Assembly: GCF_000471905.2 (NCBI RefSeq)
Contig: NW_006498435.1
Location: 2,579,280 to 2,643,279 of the forward strand
Source of the DNA: Amborella trichopoda
Taxonomy: Eukaryota; Streptophyta; Magnoliopsida; Amborellales; Amborellaceae
DNA length: 64,000 bases
Direction: 5' to 3'
Shown here in pieces: positions 23,761 through 34,448 of the stretch (positions within the stretch are counted from its first letter, which is position 1; each line of letters begins with the position of its first letter). The notes under the pieces were generated by a model. The model was not told where the DNA came from. It did not search any database and saw only the letters and a list, made by a program, of their open reading frames with translations. The translations under genes and the position numbers were made by a program.

Positions 23761-24439
23761 CTCCAAATGGTGTTAGGTCTCTGCCACACCCTCCATCTCC
23801 ATGCGCGTCACTGGGCTAGGAGAAAATCGTCGTTCTTACAAGAGGAGAAGACTCGATGGAGTGGGGAGAGATGAGGCTGTGATGGTGGTTACAGGTGAAA
23901 AAGGAGAGGGACCATTGCAGGCGGTAGGAAGGAGAATGGGTTGAAAAGTGACGGAAATGGCAGTTGTGTTGTAGCTTAGTTTAGGTGGATGAAGAGATGG
24001 ACGAGAATGGAGGCAAGGGGTAGCAACCAGTTATTGTCTGGTGCGTGGGGAAGAAGACGAGAGAGATAGGGCAAAGGGGAGGCTTAGTTGCTGGTGGTGG
24101 CTGAATTTGATTCCAGGCCTGAAAGATGGAAGAGAGATAAGCAAGAATGGGAGGAAAGGGGGAGCAGGTGGTGGCGATAGTGGGTTAGAGAGAGGAAGAG
24201 AGCAACAAAGAAAGGAGGAAAAAAAAATTCGGTGTTGACTTCTTTTTTTTAGAGAGAGAAAGTGGGAGATGGTAGGACAAGCATGGTCAATGAAAGATGG
24301 TGTAGCAAGTTGCTTGATGGTGGGTTGTGATTCATGAATGGTTGCAGGGAGTTAGAGAGAGTAGAGTGGCAAAGGTTTGAGAGAGGCAAAGAAATGGGCT
24401 GAGGAGGTGGCTGCAACAGGAAGTCGTGGTCGTGCTCGG

Positions 24440-24660
24440 CAGTGGGTTGAGAAGGAGGTGCACGGCAATGGGTTGGTCTCACGCGACGATGGGTTGGTTG
24501 CACACAGGGCGATGGGTTGGTTGCACACACGATGATGGATTAGCTGCACAGGTTGCACAGACGATGATGGGTTGGTCGCACATGTTGCACAGACGGCGAT
24601 GGGTTGGTTGCACACATGACGATGGGTTAGTTGCACACACGGCGATGGGAAGAAATGTTT
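24440..24660. repeat. GATGGGTTGGTTGCACAC minisatellite in LTR B
   Basis: Eight to nine units with the core GCGATGGGTTGGTTGCACAC and variable insertions (period about 22-36 bp). A related GCACGGCAGTGGGTTGAAG repeat occurs in LTR D at 49960-50150. Confidence 0.75.
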
Positions 24661-25257
24661 TGGGAAATGGGGGTCACGTGGGACCGTGGAGCATGAGAGA
24701 GAGAAAGGGAATATGAGGGTGCACAATGGGGATTATGTGAGGGAACACAAAAAAAGAAGAGAAAGGCAGGTGGACATGAGGGACTACTGGCGAAAGAATG
24801 AGGAGGTGGACCTGAGGGTACATAGGGAGCAAGTGGACGTGCAGAGATAAAGAAAGAGAAAGGAGAGGGATTGTAGTCATGTCGGATCACAAGGAGGGAG
24901 AGAGGAAGGTTGTGGTGGAGAGGGACCACAGAAAAGAGGGAAGAGGAGGGTTGTGTTCATGCGAGACTACAAGGGCAGGAAAGAGAGAAGAAGAAAAAAA
25001 GAAAGAGTGAAACATAGACGGCGATGGGTTCTGCCGTCCATGAAAGAGGAGAAAAAAAGAGAGAGAAAGAGAGGAGAAAAAGAGAGAGAAAGAGAGAATA
25101 GAGATAGAAAGAGAAGAGAGAAGAGCGAGAAAGAGAGAGAAGGAGAGAAGAGAGAGAAAGAGGAAAGTTATCTTAAGCCCAAGGGTACTAACCCAAAAAT
25201 TTCTCTCTCATTCCTCTCTCTCAAAAACCATGACCCACAATGAAGAAAGATTGCAAT

Positions 25258-25311
25258 TTTATTAAGCCAAAGTAGGGTCCTTTATACAATGATATCACGT
25301 GATATATATAG
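25258..25311 (-). promoter_or_regulatory. LTR B core promoter and poly(A) signal
   Basis: In the minus sense: TATATATA (25303-25310), the perfect palindrome ATATCACGTGATAT (25292-25305), a second TATA-like TTGTATAAAGG (about 25278-25288), then AATAAA (25263-25258). The order TATA then poly(A) signal within 60 bases is the usual U3-R arrangement and fixes the strand. Confidence 0.6.
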
Positions 25312-27636
25312 ATTTTATCCCAAACATGGGTGGATTGATCAAAATTAACCCTAATTGATGATAATTATAATTTATTTGAATTAAATTAAATTCTAAAAAT
25401 AGAGAAAATGACGATTTTGCCCCTACCCAACAATTCACAAAATCTCAAAATAGTCCATGCTACCCTAGAACGTGTGTGATCTTCCCTGGATGATTCGGGG
25501 TTGCTCCAATACCTATTTGGCAAAAAGATGATTCTTTTCTTGTTGAGCTCGGCATGATAATCGATTTGGTACCAACTTTGAATCACGGTTCGCATTTTTA
25601 AGACACAATCACACAACTTGAAATTTTTATGAATCTTGAAAACTTCTTATCGATGTGTGCTTGTTTATTTATTTTTTTTCTTTGATTTCTTTGCTGAATT
25701 TCACTAAGAATGCCATCACATTCGCATTGCAACAAACGTAGCTCGATTTCATGCCTGAACGAAGATTTTTCCATCTTGGGGTTTTTACCGAAATTTGAAT
25801 TTCGACAGCCAAAATTTATAGTAACTGTATTAGCTTCACGCGTGAAATCTGACTGTTCATCACGTGCGCGTTCGGCCCTAATGTAGCCTTGTACCTTACG
25901 CACGCGATGGCACAGGTCTTGTATTGATCGGTTGTGTGAGCATCGTGATATGGCCGCTCTAGTGAGATGCGTCGCTGCTAAATGTCCTGCAACTGTCTCC
26001 ATGAATCTCCAATTTTTCTCTAGTTTTCTCCCTGCTCGGACATCGTCACAGGGCGTGCACATGTCAAAACGCTCGTCTTGATGAGACGAACACACTTGAA
26101 AAATTTGAGTGTGATCCTACATATAACAAGGGAGATATGGGTCTCCAAAGTTGCTACTTGTGACTATGCAAACCTGTCTCCTTTAATAGAGATTGCTGCA
26201 GGGAGGCCACATGGGAATAGTGTGTGGCTACCCCTTTTAATGTTTCAACCATAACTTTGTCCTGAAGCATTTGTTTAAGTCGAAACTCAACCCCTTGGGG
26301 TTTTCGACCGTACCGAATTCAATGGTGGTCGTCCCACAACAATTTGACGTACCAAAAATAGAGTTCTAGTTATGGGGTCCGTTTCAGGGTACTAGAGGCT
26401 GATTTTTCGAACCTGTTTCTTTGTTTGCACTACCTTAGATATGTTGGATTGCGATGAAACTTTGCAAGTGGCTTTCTGAAATCCTTAGGAAGATTCTAAC
26501 CTATTCTGGGAAAATTCTGAAACTGTAAGTTACACTGTCTGTCAGAGCCTTATTGATCGGCTTCTCTTTTATTCCACAGCAGGGCCCTAAGGTGCTAAAA
26601 AATGTGTTCAAACAGCTTACCCCGCTGAATGTTGTGTTTCAAGAGAAGCGAGACGGACAACATTCAGAAAGTTTCCTCTACTTTATTACTTTTTGTTTTT
26701 AGCCACAAGACCACGTGAACGTTGAGGAGATATCGACGCAATGTTGTAACTAGGATGCTCAGACATTTGGATGCAGTGTACAGGTGCCTCCTTGGAGACT
26801 TTTGGGGGAGAAGAGACTTTTGAGGGATCCAATCAAAGTCCTCACCCTCGCATGAACTATTTGTGATTCTGATAGTTGAGGATTTTGTACGGACCTCTTT
26901 GATCAGAATTAGGCCCGTCTGGCGGTCACGTGCCATCCTTAAGGGAATTTTTCCCATTTAGTCTGGGTTTCTTTATTTTGTTGTTTGTTCTAGGTTTCTT
27001 TGTTTTAATGTTGTTTGGTCTGCTGAAGGGCCTTCTGTTGGCGGTCGTCAGCTTTTTGCACCAGATTTTGCTTGGCGGACAGGGTACCTCATGGCGAGGT
27101 GACCAGCTGTGGGCACAACCCGGCTTACTACTAGTAGTTTCGACAATCAGAATACCTCTCTTCTACGTTCGAGGCAACCCCTGGGGGCTCAATCCTATTG
27201 CTGCATAACAGGTCCAAGGTTTGGCTGGCTTTGCTTCCTTGGGGAACCTTCAACAGCTTAGAGTGCATTAGCGACCTCCTAGAAATGTGCTCTTCTTCAT
27301 GAGACTTGTCTTGTCTTATTAGGGAGTGTTCTATCCTTTGCGTCCTTTTGCGAATGGACTCAGGTTGTCGAAATATTTCCTTGATGCTCATCTTTTTAGG
27401 CCTTGGTATCAGGGTATTCTGACACCAAGGATTTTTCTTCTTGTACAGTGGCTGAAGCCACCCATGAGAGGTATGCTGCATGAACCTGCTTATTGATCCA
27501 AGCGCCCTTTGTGGGTTTCACTTGGACTTGGGAAGTGGAGTAGTAGAGACGATTTTCACCAACCTCCTTTTATTTGGGGCTCTTTTACCCATGACCTTTC
27601 AGCCATGTGCATCCTTATTCTTCCATTTTAACTCCT

Positions 27637-27761
27637 AGTGCCCATTGGGGTTTTCACTGTGCCCAGGTTTTATTTTACAGAACTCTTTTACTCATGGTTT
27701 CGTGACCATGCCTGTCTATCATTTTTACTCATGGTGTTCCCTTGACCAGGTGTACACCATG
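27637..27761 (-). other. Hairpin cluster with compensatory stems (1)
   Basis: AGTG/CACT (27637-27658), CATGGT/ACCATG (27693-27710) and CATGGTGT/ACACCATG (27730-27761). Each is preceded on the plus strand by TTTTACTC or TTTAACTCC and followed by GCC[C/T]. In the element sense (minus) they read GGGCATGGTG...CACCATGAGTAAAA, like those after the Tat integrase. Confidence 0.65.
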
Positions 27762-28221
27762 CCCGTTATCCTTTTTCTGTAAAGGGGTATTTAAGGTCAT
27801 GCCTTCAAGACCTATGCGAAGCCTTTTAACGTCATGCGGCCAGACCACGCACTACAGTTTAAGGTCATATAGCTGGACCATGGTGGGGATGGATGGCAGT
27901 CTGTCGAGGCCATGGAGTGAGTATGGTGATGGTTTGAGTCACTTTGGGGAGATGGCACGAGGCTACCTATAAGGGATGAATGGCAAATGATTGAAAGGTG
28001 AAAAGTGGTGACCCACTAGCTGACGACGGGTATGGAAGATGGAATGTCTCACCATTGGTGCGCACGTGTGAGACTCACTGGAGAATGATGAATGGTAATG
28101 AAGGAAGTTGGATTTATAGAAAAATTAATGAAGGTGGTGCACACACGTGTGAATGGGTTGGTTAGAGAAGACATGCGTGAAGACACATGTAAAGGGGCGT
28201 GTGCGCATGTGTGGGGACATA

Positions 28222-28735
28222 TTTAAGGTCATTCCTCCGGGACCTGCGCAAAGCAGTTTAACATCATGCGGTCAGGGCATGCATTATAGTTTAAGGTCAT
28301 ATAGCTTGGACTGTAGAAATGCAATTTAAAGTCATATAGCCAAGACCATGCAGTTTAAGGTCATGTAACTAGACCTCCACTATAGTTTAAGGTCATATAG
28401 TTTGGACCATGGTGCACTATAGTTTAAGGTCATATAGCTTGGACTGTGGCTATGCAGTTTAAAGCCATGCAATTAGGACCATGCAGTTTAAGGTCATGCA
28501 ACTAGACCTCCGCTACAGTTTAAGATTGTATAGTTTGGACCATGCATTTTAGGGTCGTGCATCTAGAACATGGCTGTGCAGTTTAAGGTCATGCAACACG
28601 GACCATGGCTTGTGTAGTTTAGAGTCATGCGTCATGGACCATGTAGTTTAAGGTCATGCAACTAGACCTTCGCCACAGTTTATGATAATGTATTTTGGAC
28701 CATGTAGTTTAGGGTCGTGCTTCTAGACCGTCGTG
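28222..28735. repeat. GTTTAAGGTCATGCAACTAGACC dyad array
   Basis: Around 16 degenerate units of about 25-35 bp, most holding GGTC-N9/10-GACC (the clearest is AGGTCATGCAACTAGACCT). Satellite copies lie at 27789-27885 and 30251-30424. Two unit types alternate loosely, ATATAGCTTGGACC and ATGCAACTAGACC. Confidence 0.8.
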
Positions 28736-29162
28736 TGGGTCACCATGTAGATGAAGCTCCATGGGGAATAGGGTTGTGGATGGCAATTTGACTCCCTAGG
28801 GAGAAAATGGTTAAGGCCATTTAGAAGCATGGGGCTCATATGGAGACGGTGGCCCGACGAGGGGTGGCAAACGGAAGCAGACCTTCGCTAGGGATTAGGG
28901 AGTGACTATGACTCCCTGGGGATGAAGGGCAATGGCATGCATGTAACTGCACTGGGGATGACAGTCCGAAGCACAGGTGTAACCCCACTGAGGATAATGG
29001 TAGAATATGTTTGGCGGTAATGAGATCTAACATAAGGGAACGCATGACAAGAAGTGGGGTCATGGGCAGTTAGGGTGCACGATGGAGTCTTAAAAGAGCC
29101 ACAAATTGTGTATTTCAGCTAGCGGGAACTTGAGGGTGAAAGGCCTTATCAGGCAAAATGGT

Positions 29163-29760
29163 ATGAAGTCACACGGTCGGAACTACGGTACACCTCTTTA
29201 GGATACAACATTGTAGCGACAGTCACATGCTTTGGAATCTCACAGTTAGAACTGTGGTACAACTCTTTATCGATAAGACAGTTGCATGCTTTGCTTTGAA
29301 ACCTCACAGTCAGAACTATGGTACGCCTCTTTGAGATATAGCATTGGTAAAGGTGGTCGCATGCTTCGAAATCTCACAATTAGAACTTTGGTATGCCTCT
29401 TCTGGATATAGCTTTGGTAGATGTGGTCGCATGCTTTGGAACCTCACAATTAGAACTGTGGTAAGCCTCTTTGTCGATGAGGCGGTTACATGCTTTTGCT
29501 TCGAAGCCTCACAGTCAGAATTGTGGTACACCTCTTTGGGATATGGCTTTGGTAAAGGCAGTCACATGCTTTGGAATCTCACAATTAGAATTGTGGTATG
29601 CCTCTTTGTCAATGAGGCGGTTGCATGCTCTGCTTCGAAACCTCACAGCCGGAACTATGGTACGCTTGTTTGAGATATGGCATTGTAGAGGTGGTCGCAT
29701 GCTTTGAAGTGCATGCTTTGCTTCGAATCCTCACAGTCGGAACCGAGGTACACCTTGATT
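29163..29760. repeat. Alternating 64/70 bp tandem array
   Basis: Nine units with the core CTCACA[G/A]T[C/T]AGAACTGTGGTACGCCTCTTT. CACA starts lie at 29241, 29305, 29375, 29445, 29510, 29580, 29644 and 29732, giving spacings of 64, 70, 70, 65, 70, 64 and 88. Short units hold TTTGTCGATGAGGCGGTTGCATGC and long ones GATATGGCTTTGGTAAAGG, so two unit types make a higher-order repeat. Confidence 0.85.
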
Positions 29761-30052
29761 AGGGAGGACATCTCAAAGGGGTGGAGTCCTTTCACCGGGG
29801 GCTTGTGAAGAAGGATGTAGTAGGGGATGTGTAGGTGGTGTCATGCGGTAACCCCACGGAGACATGTAGGAATGGGAAGCAGTTTATAGTTGTGTGAATG
29901 GACTATATGTTGTGTTGTTTAACATCTTGCTGCAGGGACGTGAGAAATTTTTACTCGTGTTGTCCCATAAGGCAAGGTCAGCATGCCCGTCATTTGAGAG
30001 GGAATTCCCTGAAGGGTTTTCACCACAACCCTTTTATTTTGACACTTTTACC

Positions 30053-30215
30053 CATAGTTCCCTTGCAGGTTTTCACTATGCCCGTCTTTTTCTTTCTCTT
30101 GTTTTTCCTGACATATTTTACCCATGGTGGCCTTTGGGGTGCACACCGTTTCCGTCATCATTTCATTTTTTTTTTGACATTTTTACCCATGACGCCCTTG
30201 TGGGTTTTTGTCATG
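30053..30215 (-). other. Hairpin cluster with compensatory stems (2)
   Basis: CATAGT/ACTATG (30053-30080), ATGGTG/CACCGT with one G-T pair (30124-30149) and CATGAC/GTCATG (30188-30215). The flanks TTTTACC...and ...GTCCG or GCCCG are kept in all. Confidence 0.65.
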
Positions 30216-30397
30216 TCCGTTTTCTTCTTCTTTCTTCATTTTTTTTTTAGAAGCGTGTTTAAGTTCATGCCACCGTGACCATCAATTTTGCATGTTTTAA
30301 GGTCATCCGCCGAGACCTGAGGGCATGTTTAAGGTCTTGCCTCCGAGACCGTATGTTGTACAGTTTAACATCATGCCACTAGGATGTGTGCTATAGT

Positions 30398-31590
30398 TTA
30401 GTGTCGTATAGCTTGGACCATGTGTGGCACTGGATCACACGTGGAATCAAGCCCTAAGTTCAATTTTCCCATGTCAATGAAGTTTTGGATGATGTCCTTG
30501 GTGACGAGGCACTCCTCAATGCTATGACTAAGTCTCTTATGATATTGGCAATAACTGGGATTGCTTTCCCTTCCAAGTTCCCTCGATCTTTTGGGCACGA
30601 GTAGGAGTGTCTCAAGCAGCTTGGGGATCATACACTTGTCAAAGGAGTAATCCTCGTGCCGGCCTTGGCATGAGGAGTGCTTGGTATTTGTTATGGCAGC
30701 TGATAATTGATCATCGTCTTTGACTGATGCGAAGGGTCAAGATATACTTTCATGGTGCTTGAGAAAACCTTCAATTTGAACTGCCTTGTCGACCATCTTC
30801 GCAAATATAGTGGGCCATGATGAAGTGACATAACGAGCCAATCTGGGTGCATCCCATCTGTGCAGTATTCTATCTCTTGAGGCTCACCTGTTGGTGTGGT
30901 CAAATTGATGGCCAGGTTGTGCCACCTTTCAATGTACTCGATCACTAGCTCGTGTAGCTTTTATTTCACCTCAAAGAGTTCAAAGAGTTGCACTTTCCCT
31001 TCTATGTCACATAAGCACGTAAGGAACTCTTCCTCTAATTGGGCCCATGATGAGATTGAACCTAGTGGTAACCGAGAGTACCATTTGAATGCTGCCCCCG
31101 TAAGGGTTCCCACAAATTGCTGAAGCAATAGATGCTCATTGTTCGCTGTATTGCCACAGGCTGCAATGAAATGCGCTATGTGTTGCTGCGATGAGCCAGT
31201 ACTGTCAAACTTGGGGAAGTCAGGTCTTTGATAGCTCGGTGATAATGGAGTTTGGTCAACATATACTGAGTAAGGCTTTTGATAGCGATTCGGCTCTTCC
31301 ATCACTGGGATACTATACTTTTTCAATGCTTCAGCTACCATGCCTTTCACTAATTCTTCGTTCCCAACATGAGCTGATGGGGAGGAGACCGGCAATGAGG
31401 GAGGTGACGGTGGGAGTATCCTTCCTTCTGATGGTACTATTTCGATGACCCAATAAGGTGCTTGAGGGATGGTAAATAGGGTTTGGTACCCCGAGGGGGT
31501 ATGCTCAGGCTTACGAGACACCAATGCCTCTTGGCGCAAAGTTTTCATCATTTTATCTTTTGATCTCATCTCAGCTTGTAGCTACCTCAA
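30398..31590 (-). pseudogene. gag: Family X gag pseudogene
   Basis: Gag packages element RNA. The first segment (31569-30961) starts MRSKDKMMKTL, has a Pro/Ser-rich stretch (ILPPSPPSLPVSSPSAHV), then YQRPDFPKFDSTGS and the gag core HIAHFIAACGNTANNEHLLL, FVGTLTGAAFKWYSRL, SWAQLEEEFL. It stops at 30961. The next piece (30945-30691) continues with MIEYIERWHNLAINL. The last (30631-30398) has YCQYHKRLSHSIEECLVTKD, the C-x2-H-x5-H-x4-C nucleic-acid-binding pattern typical of plant gypsy gag. Stops and shifts between the pieces make it a pseudogene. No protease follows. Confidence 0.8.
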
Positions 31591-31699
31591 TGCAGCCTTA
31601 AGCTGCGCAATCTCGTCTCCATAAAATTCTGGTACTTCATTGATCACCACTTGAGGGCTCTTCTTCTATTGGAGGATTGGGTTGCTCACCATTGGGAAG

Positions 31700-33454
31700 C
31701 AAAGGGATAACGGAGGATTTGGCGCTAATTGCCTCAAAATCTTCTTTTTGGTCAAGGCAGTACGCTCCAATAATGTTTGCTCACCACATGCCTAATACTC
31801 AATGGAGTTCTCGACCATAAGCTCAATTGTCGTTACTTTGACAACATTATTAATGAAGGTCATTGAGCCTTCTTCAAGTTCGCTTCATCTTTGGAGGCTT
31901 GGGTATCCTCGTCATCTAATGAGAATCTGAAACTCTCACAAGACAGTGAGGTCACTTGATCATCATTGGGGAAGAATTTTTCAAGACACGCGGCGAACAC
32001 GTGATCAGCCTCATAAGGACTCATGACGTCATCAAGACATGGAGGCCATACGTAGGAGTTGGAGGAGCGATTTCATTGAGGTGGTCAGCGAAAGGAATGC
32101 TGTCCATCTCATCCTCTATTAAGAAATGATTTTCCTCGAATGAGAGTGACGAGCTCTTATCAGAGGTAGGAGTCATTGGATGCATGAGGACGAGAGATGT
32201 CGCCCCATCAGAATTGAGCTCTTCATCACCAAATGGGAATGTGAAACCCTTATAGAATGAGGTCGTACTATCTTTGTCAAGAGCACACATGCAACATGCA
32301 TGACATGGGGGAAGCATGCAGTTGGCTTTACGATGAATCATGGTGCCTTCAGGGCATGGAGGAGCCATTTCAATGGGATTGCTAACAAGGGAGTGTAGCT
32401 CTTCCCATCCAGAACTGGGGAGTGGCTTTCCTCAAATGAGAGTGACGAACTCTCATAAAATATAAGAATATCTGGATGAGAGGGGGTGAAGGAGGCCACA
32501 TCATTAGAACCCTCTAGAGGGGACGGAAGTCCATCACTTCTCCGAGATTCTAGGAAGAATTTCGATGAAAGTCGTGATAGGGTAAATGACGGCAGAGTCT
32601 CATTCTTGTTTATGAGATCAATCTCAACATGAGTTTTTCAGTCCTTTGAAGCAACTCAACAGTTCCAGTTCTCTTTTCAGTTTCATCTTGGGAAGCTGGG
32701 ATGTCGAGGCTGAACTTGGGGGTAGCTGGTAGATCATTCTCTTGCATTATGGGAAGAAGACCAGTCCTTTCGTGGTTCAAACTTTCCACCACCAAGGGAT
32801 CATGAGCAATGCCCTCGGTGGGTTCGACTTCCATCTCATTTGTGACACTGGGACTGCCTTGCAGCGGTACTTCCCTACTTAATAAGAGTCTAGGGGAAAC
32901 TGGTTCGGGGCCATGAGTTGCCTCGAGTTCAATCTACTCAAAGATGCCATTGCTCTCGGTGCCCCGACTTGAAAGGGGCTCAGGAGTTTGTTCAGGTGAT
33001 GACTGAACTGGCTCAGGATTGATGGGGTCACTGGGTCAAAGTGGCTCTTTGCCCCGTCTGGAGACTCTCCTTGGCCCAGAGTCAAGCTTGGAACTAAATA
33101 GATAACCGGCTTCTTGATGCCCCGATCAATCTTTTTGGTGTTGACCTCACGCCATGCTTTTCCAGCATCATCCGCATCAAGGGGAATGACAGGGGAGGAA
33201 GGCTTCTCATCATTGAAAGGGAAGTCTTCAATCACTTTCTTTCCTTTACCCTTATGCTAGGCCTTCAATGTCTCGGTCTCCCGACTGCATTTTCGGGCCC
33301 GACCATGATCTCCCTTCCACATGGCCAGGTAGAACTGTGGTCGAGCAAAGGTGAATTGTTCTTCCAACCCATTCACGTGATTTTCCTTAAGACTGGGTGG
33401 AGTGCTAGATTCATGCGTGTGTGTACAGTGCAAAGGTGTGCCTAGAGTGGGCAA
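31700..33454 (-). pseudogene. Extra acidic repeated ORF upstream of gag
   Basis: Open fragments on the minus strand (33454-33257, 33235-32879, 32834-32610, 32368-32021) that share an acidic, Ser-rich composition. A motif like SSSLSFEENHFLIEDEMDSI recurs in weaker form near 32440 and 31930, so the protein held internal repeats. KAWREVNTKKIDRGIKKPV follows an acidic start. I recognise no domain. Its position between primer site and gag is unusual; most plant gypsy elements have only leader there. Broken by several stops. Confidence 0.45.
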
Positions 33455-33958
33455 TGGGATTGGTGCGTGTGTGCGCTCTGCCGAAGGACTTCGGTGACCT
33501 AGTGGTCAACCCGAGCTCGAGTAGTGTGTCTAGCCTTAAGAGGCCTGGTGCCGTGAGCAAGTGTGTGTGACGGAATGCCCGTGTGACTATCCCTCACAGA
33601 GTGAACAGACATAGATCAGGAAGGGGTACTAAGACGTTCACCCTCGTGTGCTCAGGTAGACCCAGCGACAAGGCTGCCCCGAGCGATGCAGTGCATATGC
33701 AAGGGGTGTTCAGTGCCGAGTCCTAGAAGAGCCAAACCCTGATAGTGTCCCGAGGTATCATGAGGGTCACCCCGGGTGGTGCGATGCTCATGCAAAAGAG
33801 ATGCAGGGCTCGGTTCATGAAGACCCGAATCCTGATAGGGCCCGTGATAACCTGAGGGTTGCCTCGAGTGGTAGCTCAAATGGATGGTCCACTAGCTTTG
33901 GTGGGTGTGTGTGAGGGGGTGGCTTCAGAGCCGCCTCCTCCTGGTGTCAAGTATCCTG

Positions 33959-34345
33959 TTATAGGGGCCCACGGTGATAGGAGGTCGCCTCACTACGACC
34001 CACAGGAGCGACGACAGATGAACTATCAGTTGCGGGAGAGGGAAGGGCGGCCTTCGGGCTGCCCTGAGCAGTGGGACTGTCAAGTGAGTTGCCGGTAGTA
34101 GGGTGCGTGGTGTGTGTGGTGGAATGTGTGCCACCAATGCAAGGTGCGTTGGCAGAGGATCTACCATTGCAAGGAGGTAGGGAGTGAGGGACTTTTTGGT
34201 CCATCCTCACGTCAATCCAGGTCAGGACCTGATAGCATGACATTAGGTTAATGCTCAGAAGGAAGGTCAGGAACGAGGTTCGCAGAACCTGTTCCCGATG
34301 AAGACACTCGAGTACGGGGATTATGAAACCCCCAACTCGGATAAA
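33959..34345 (-). pseudogene. Leader ORF after primer region (copy C)
   Basis: Encodes GGFIIPVLECL, then SFLTFLLSINL, QVLTWIDVRMDQKVPHSLPP and CIGGTHSTTHTTHPTTGNSL. The ORF downstream of LTR E (55090-54543) is clearly related in sequence and in position, so this is a real family X feature. No known domain is seen. The reading frame joins into LTR sequence upstream, so the true start is unclear. Confidence 0.5.
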
Positions 34346-34448
34346 GGGGTTAAGCAACCCTGAAGACAGGTGTGTGTATAGTGAGCATGAATAAAAAGAA
34401 AGGATGGTGAAACAAGAACGATCAAACGATAGGATAGTGTGTCCCCAA

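Larger units (their letters stand above)
23871..26614 (-). repeat. Family X LTR, copy B (3' LTR)
   Basis: U3 starts at 26614 with TGTTTGAACACA. A polypurine-like AGCGGGGTAAGC (minus strand) stands directly before it. The promoter region is near 25258-25311, followed in the minus sense by AG/CT-rich U5 sequence and a 22-36 bp minisatellite. The lower boundary (about 23871) is uncertain by several hundred bases. Confidence 0.65.
26615..30397 (-). other. TR-GAG 3' non-coding region
   Basis: No pol-type protein motif on either strand. The part next to the LTR (26615-27490) is shared with copy A. Beyond that lie repeats described separately: hairpins at 27637-27761 and 30053-30215, GGTC...GACC dyads at 27789-27885, 28222-28735 and 30251-30424, and an alternating 64/70 bp array at 29163-29760. 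The blocks 27590-27885 and 30001-30424 are diverged direct copies of each other. Confidence 0.65.

Noticed and set aside
28222..28735. CRISPR-like array
   Set aside because: Units and spacers both vary and are degenerate, the host is a plant, and no cas-like gene exists; it is a dyad minisatellite.
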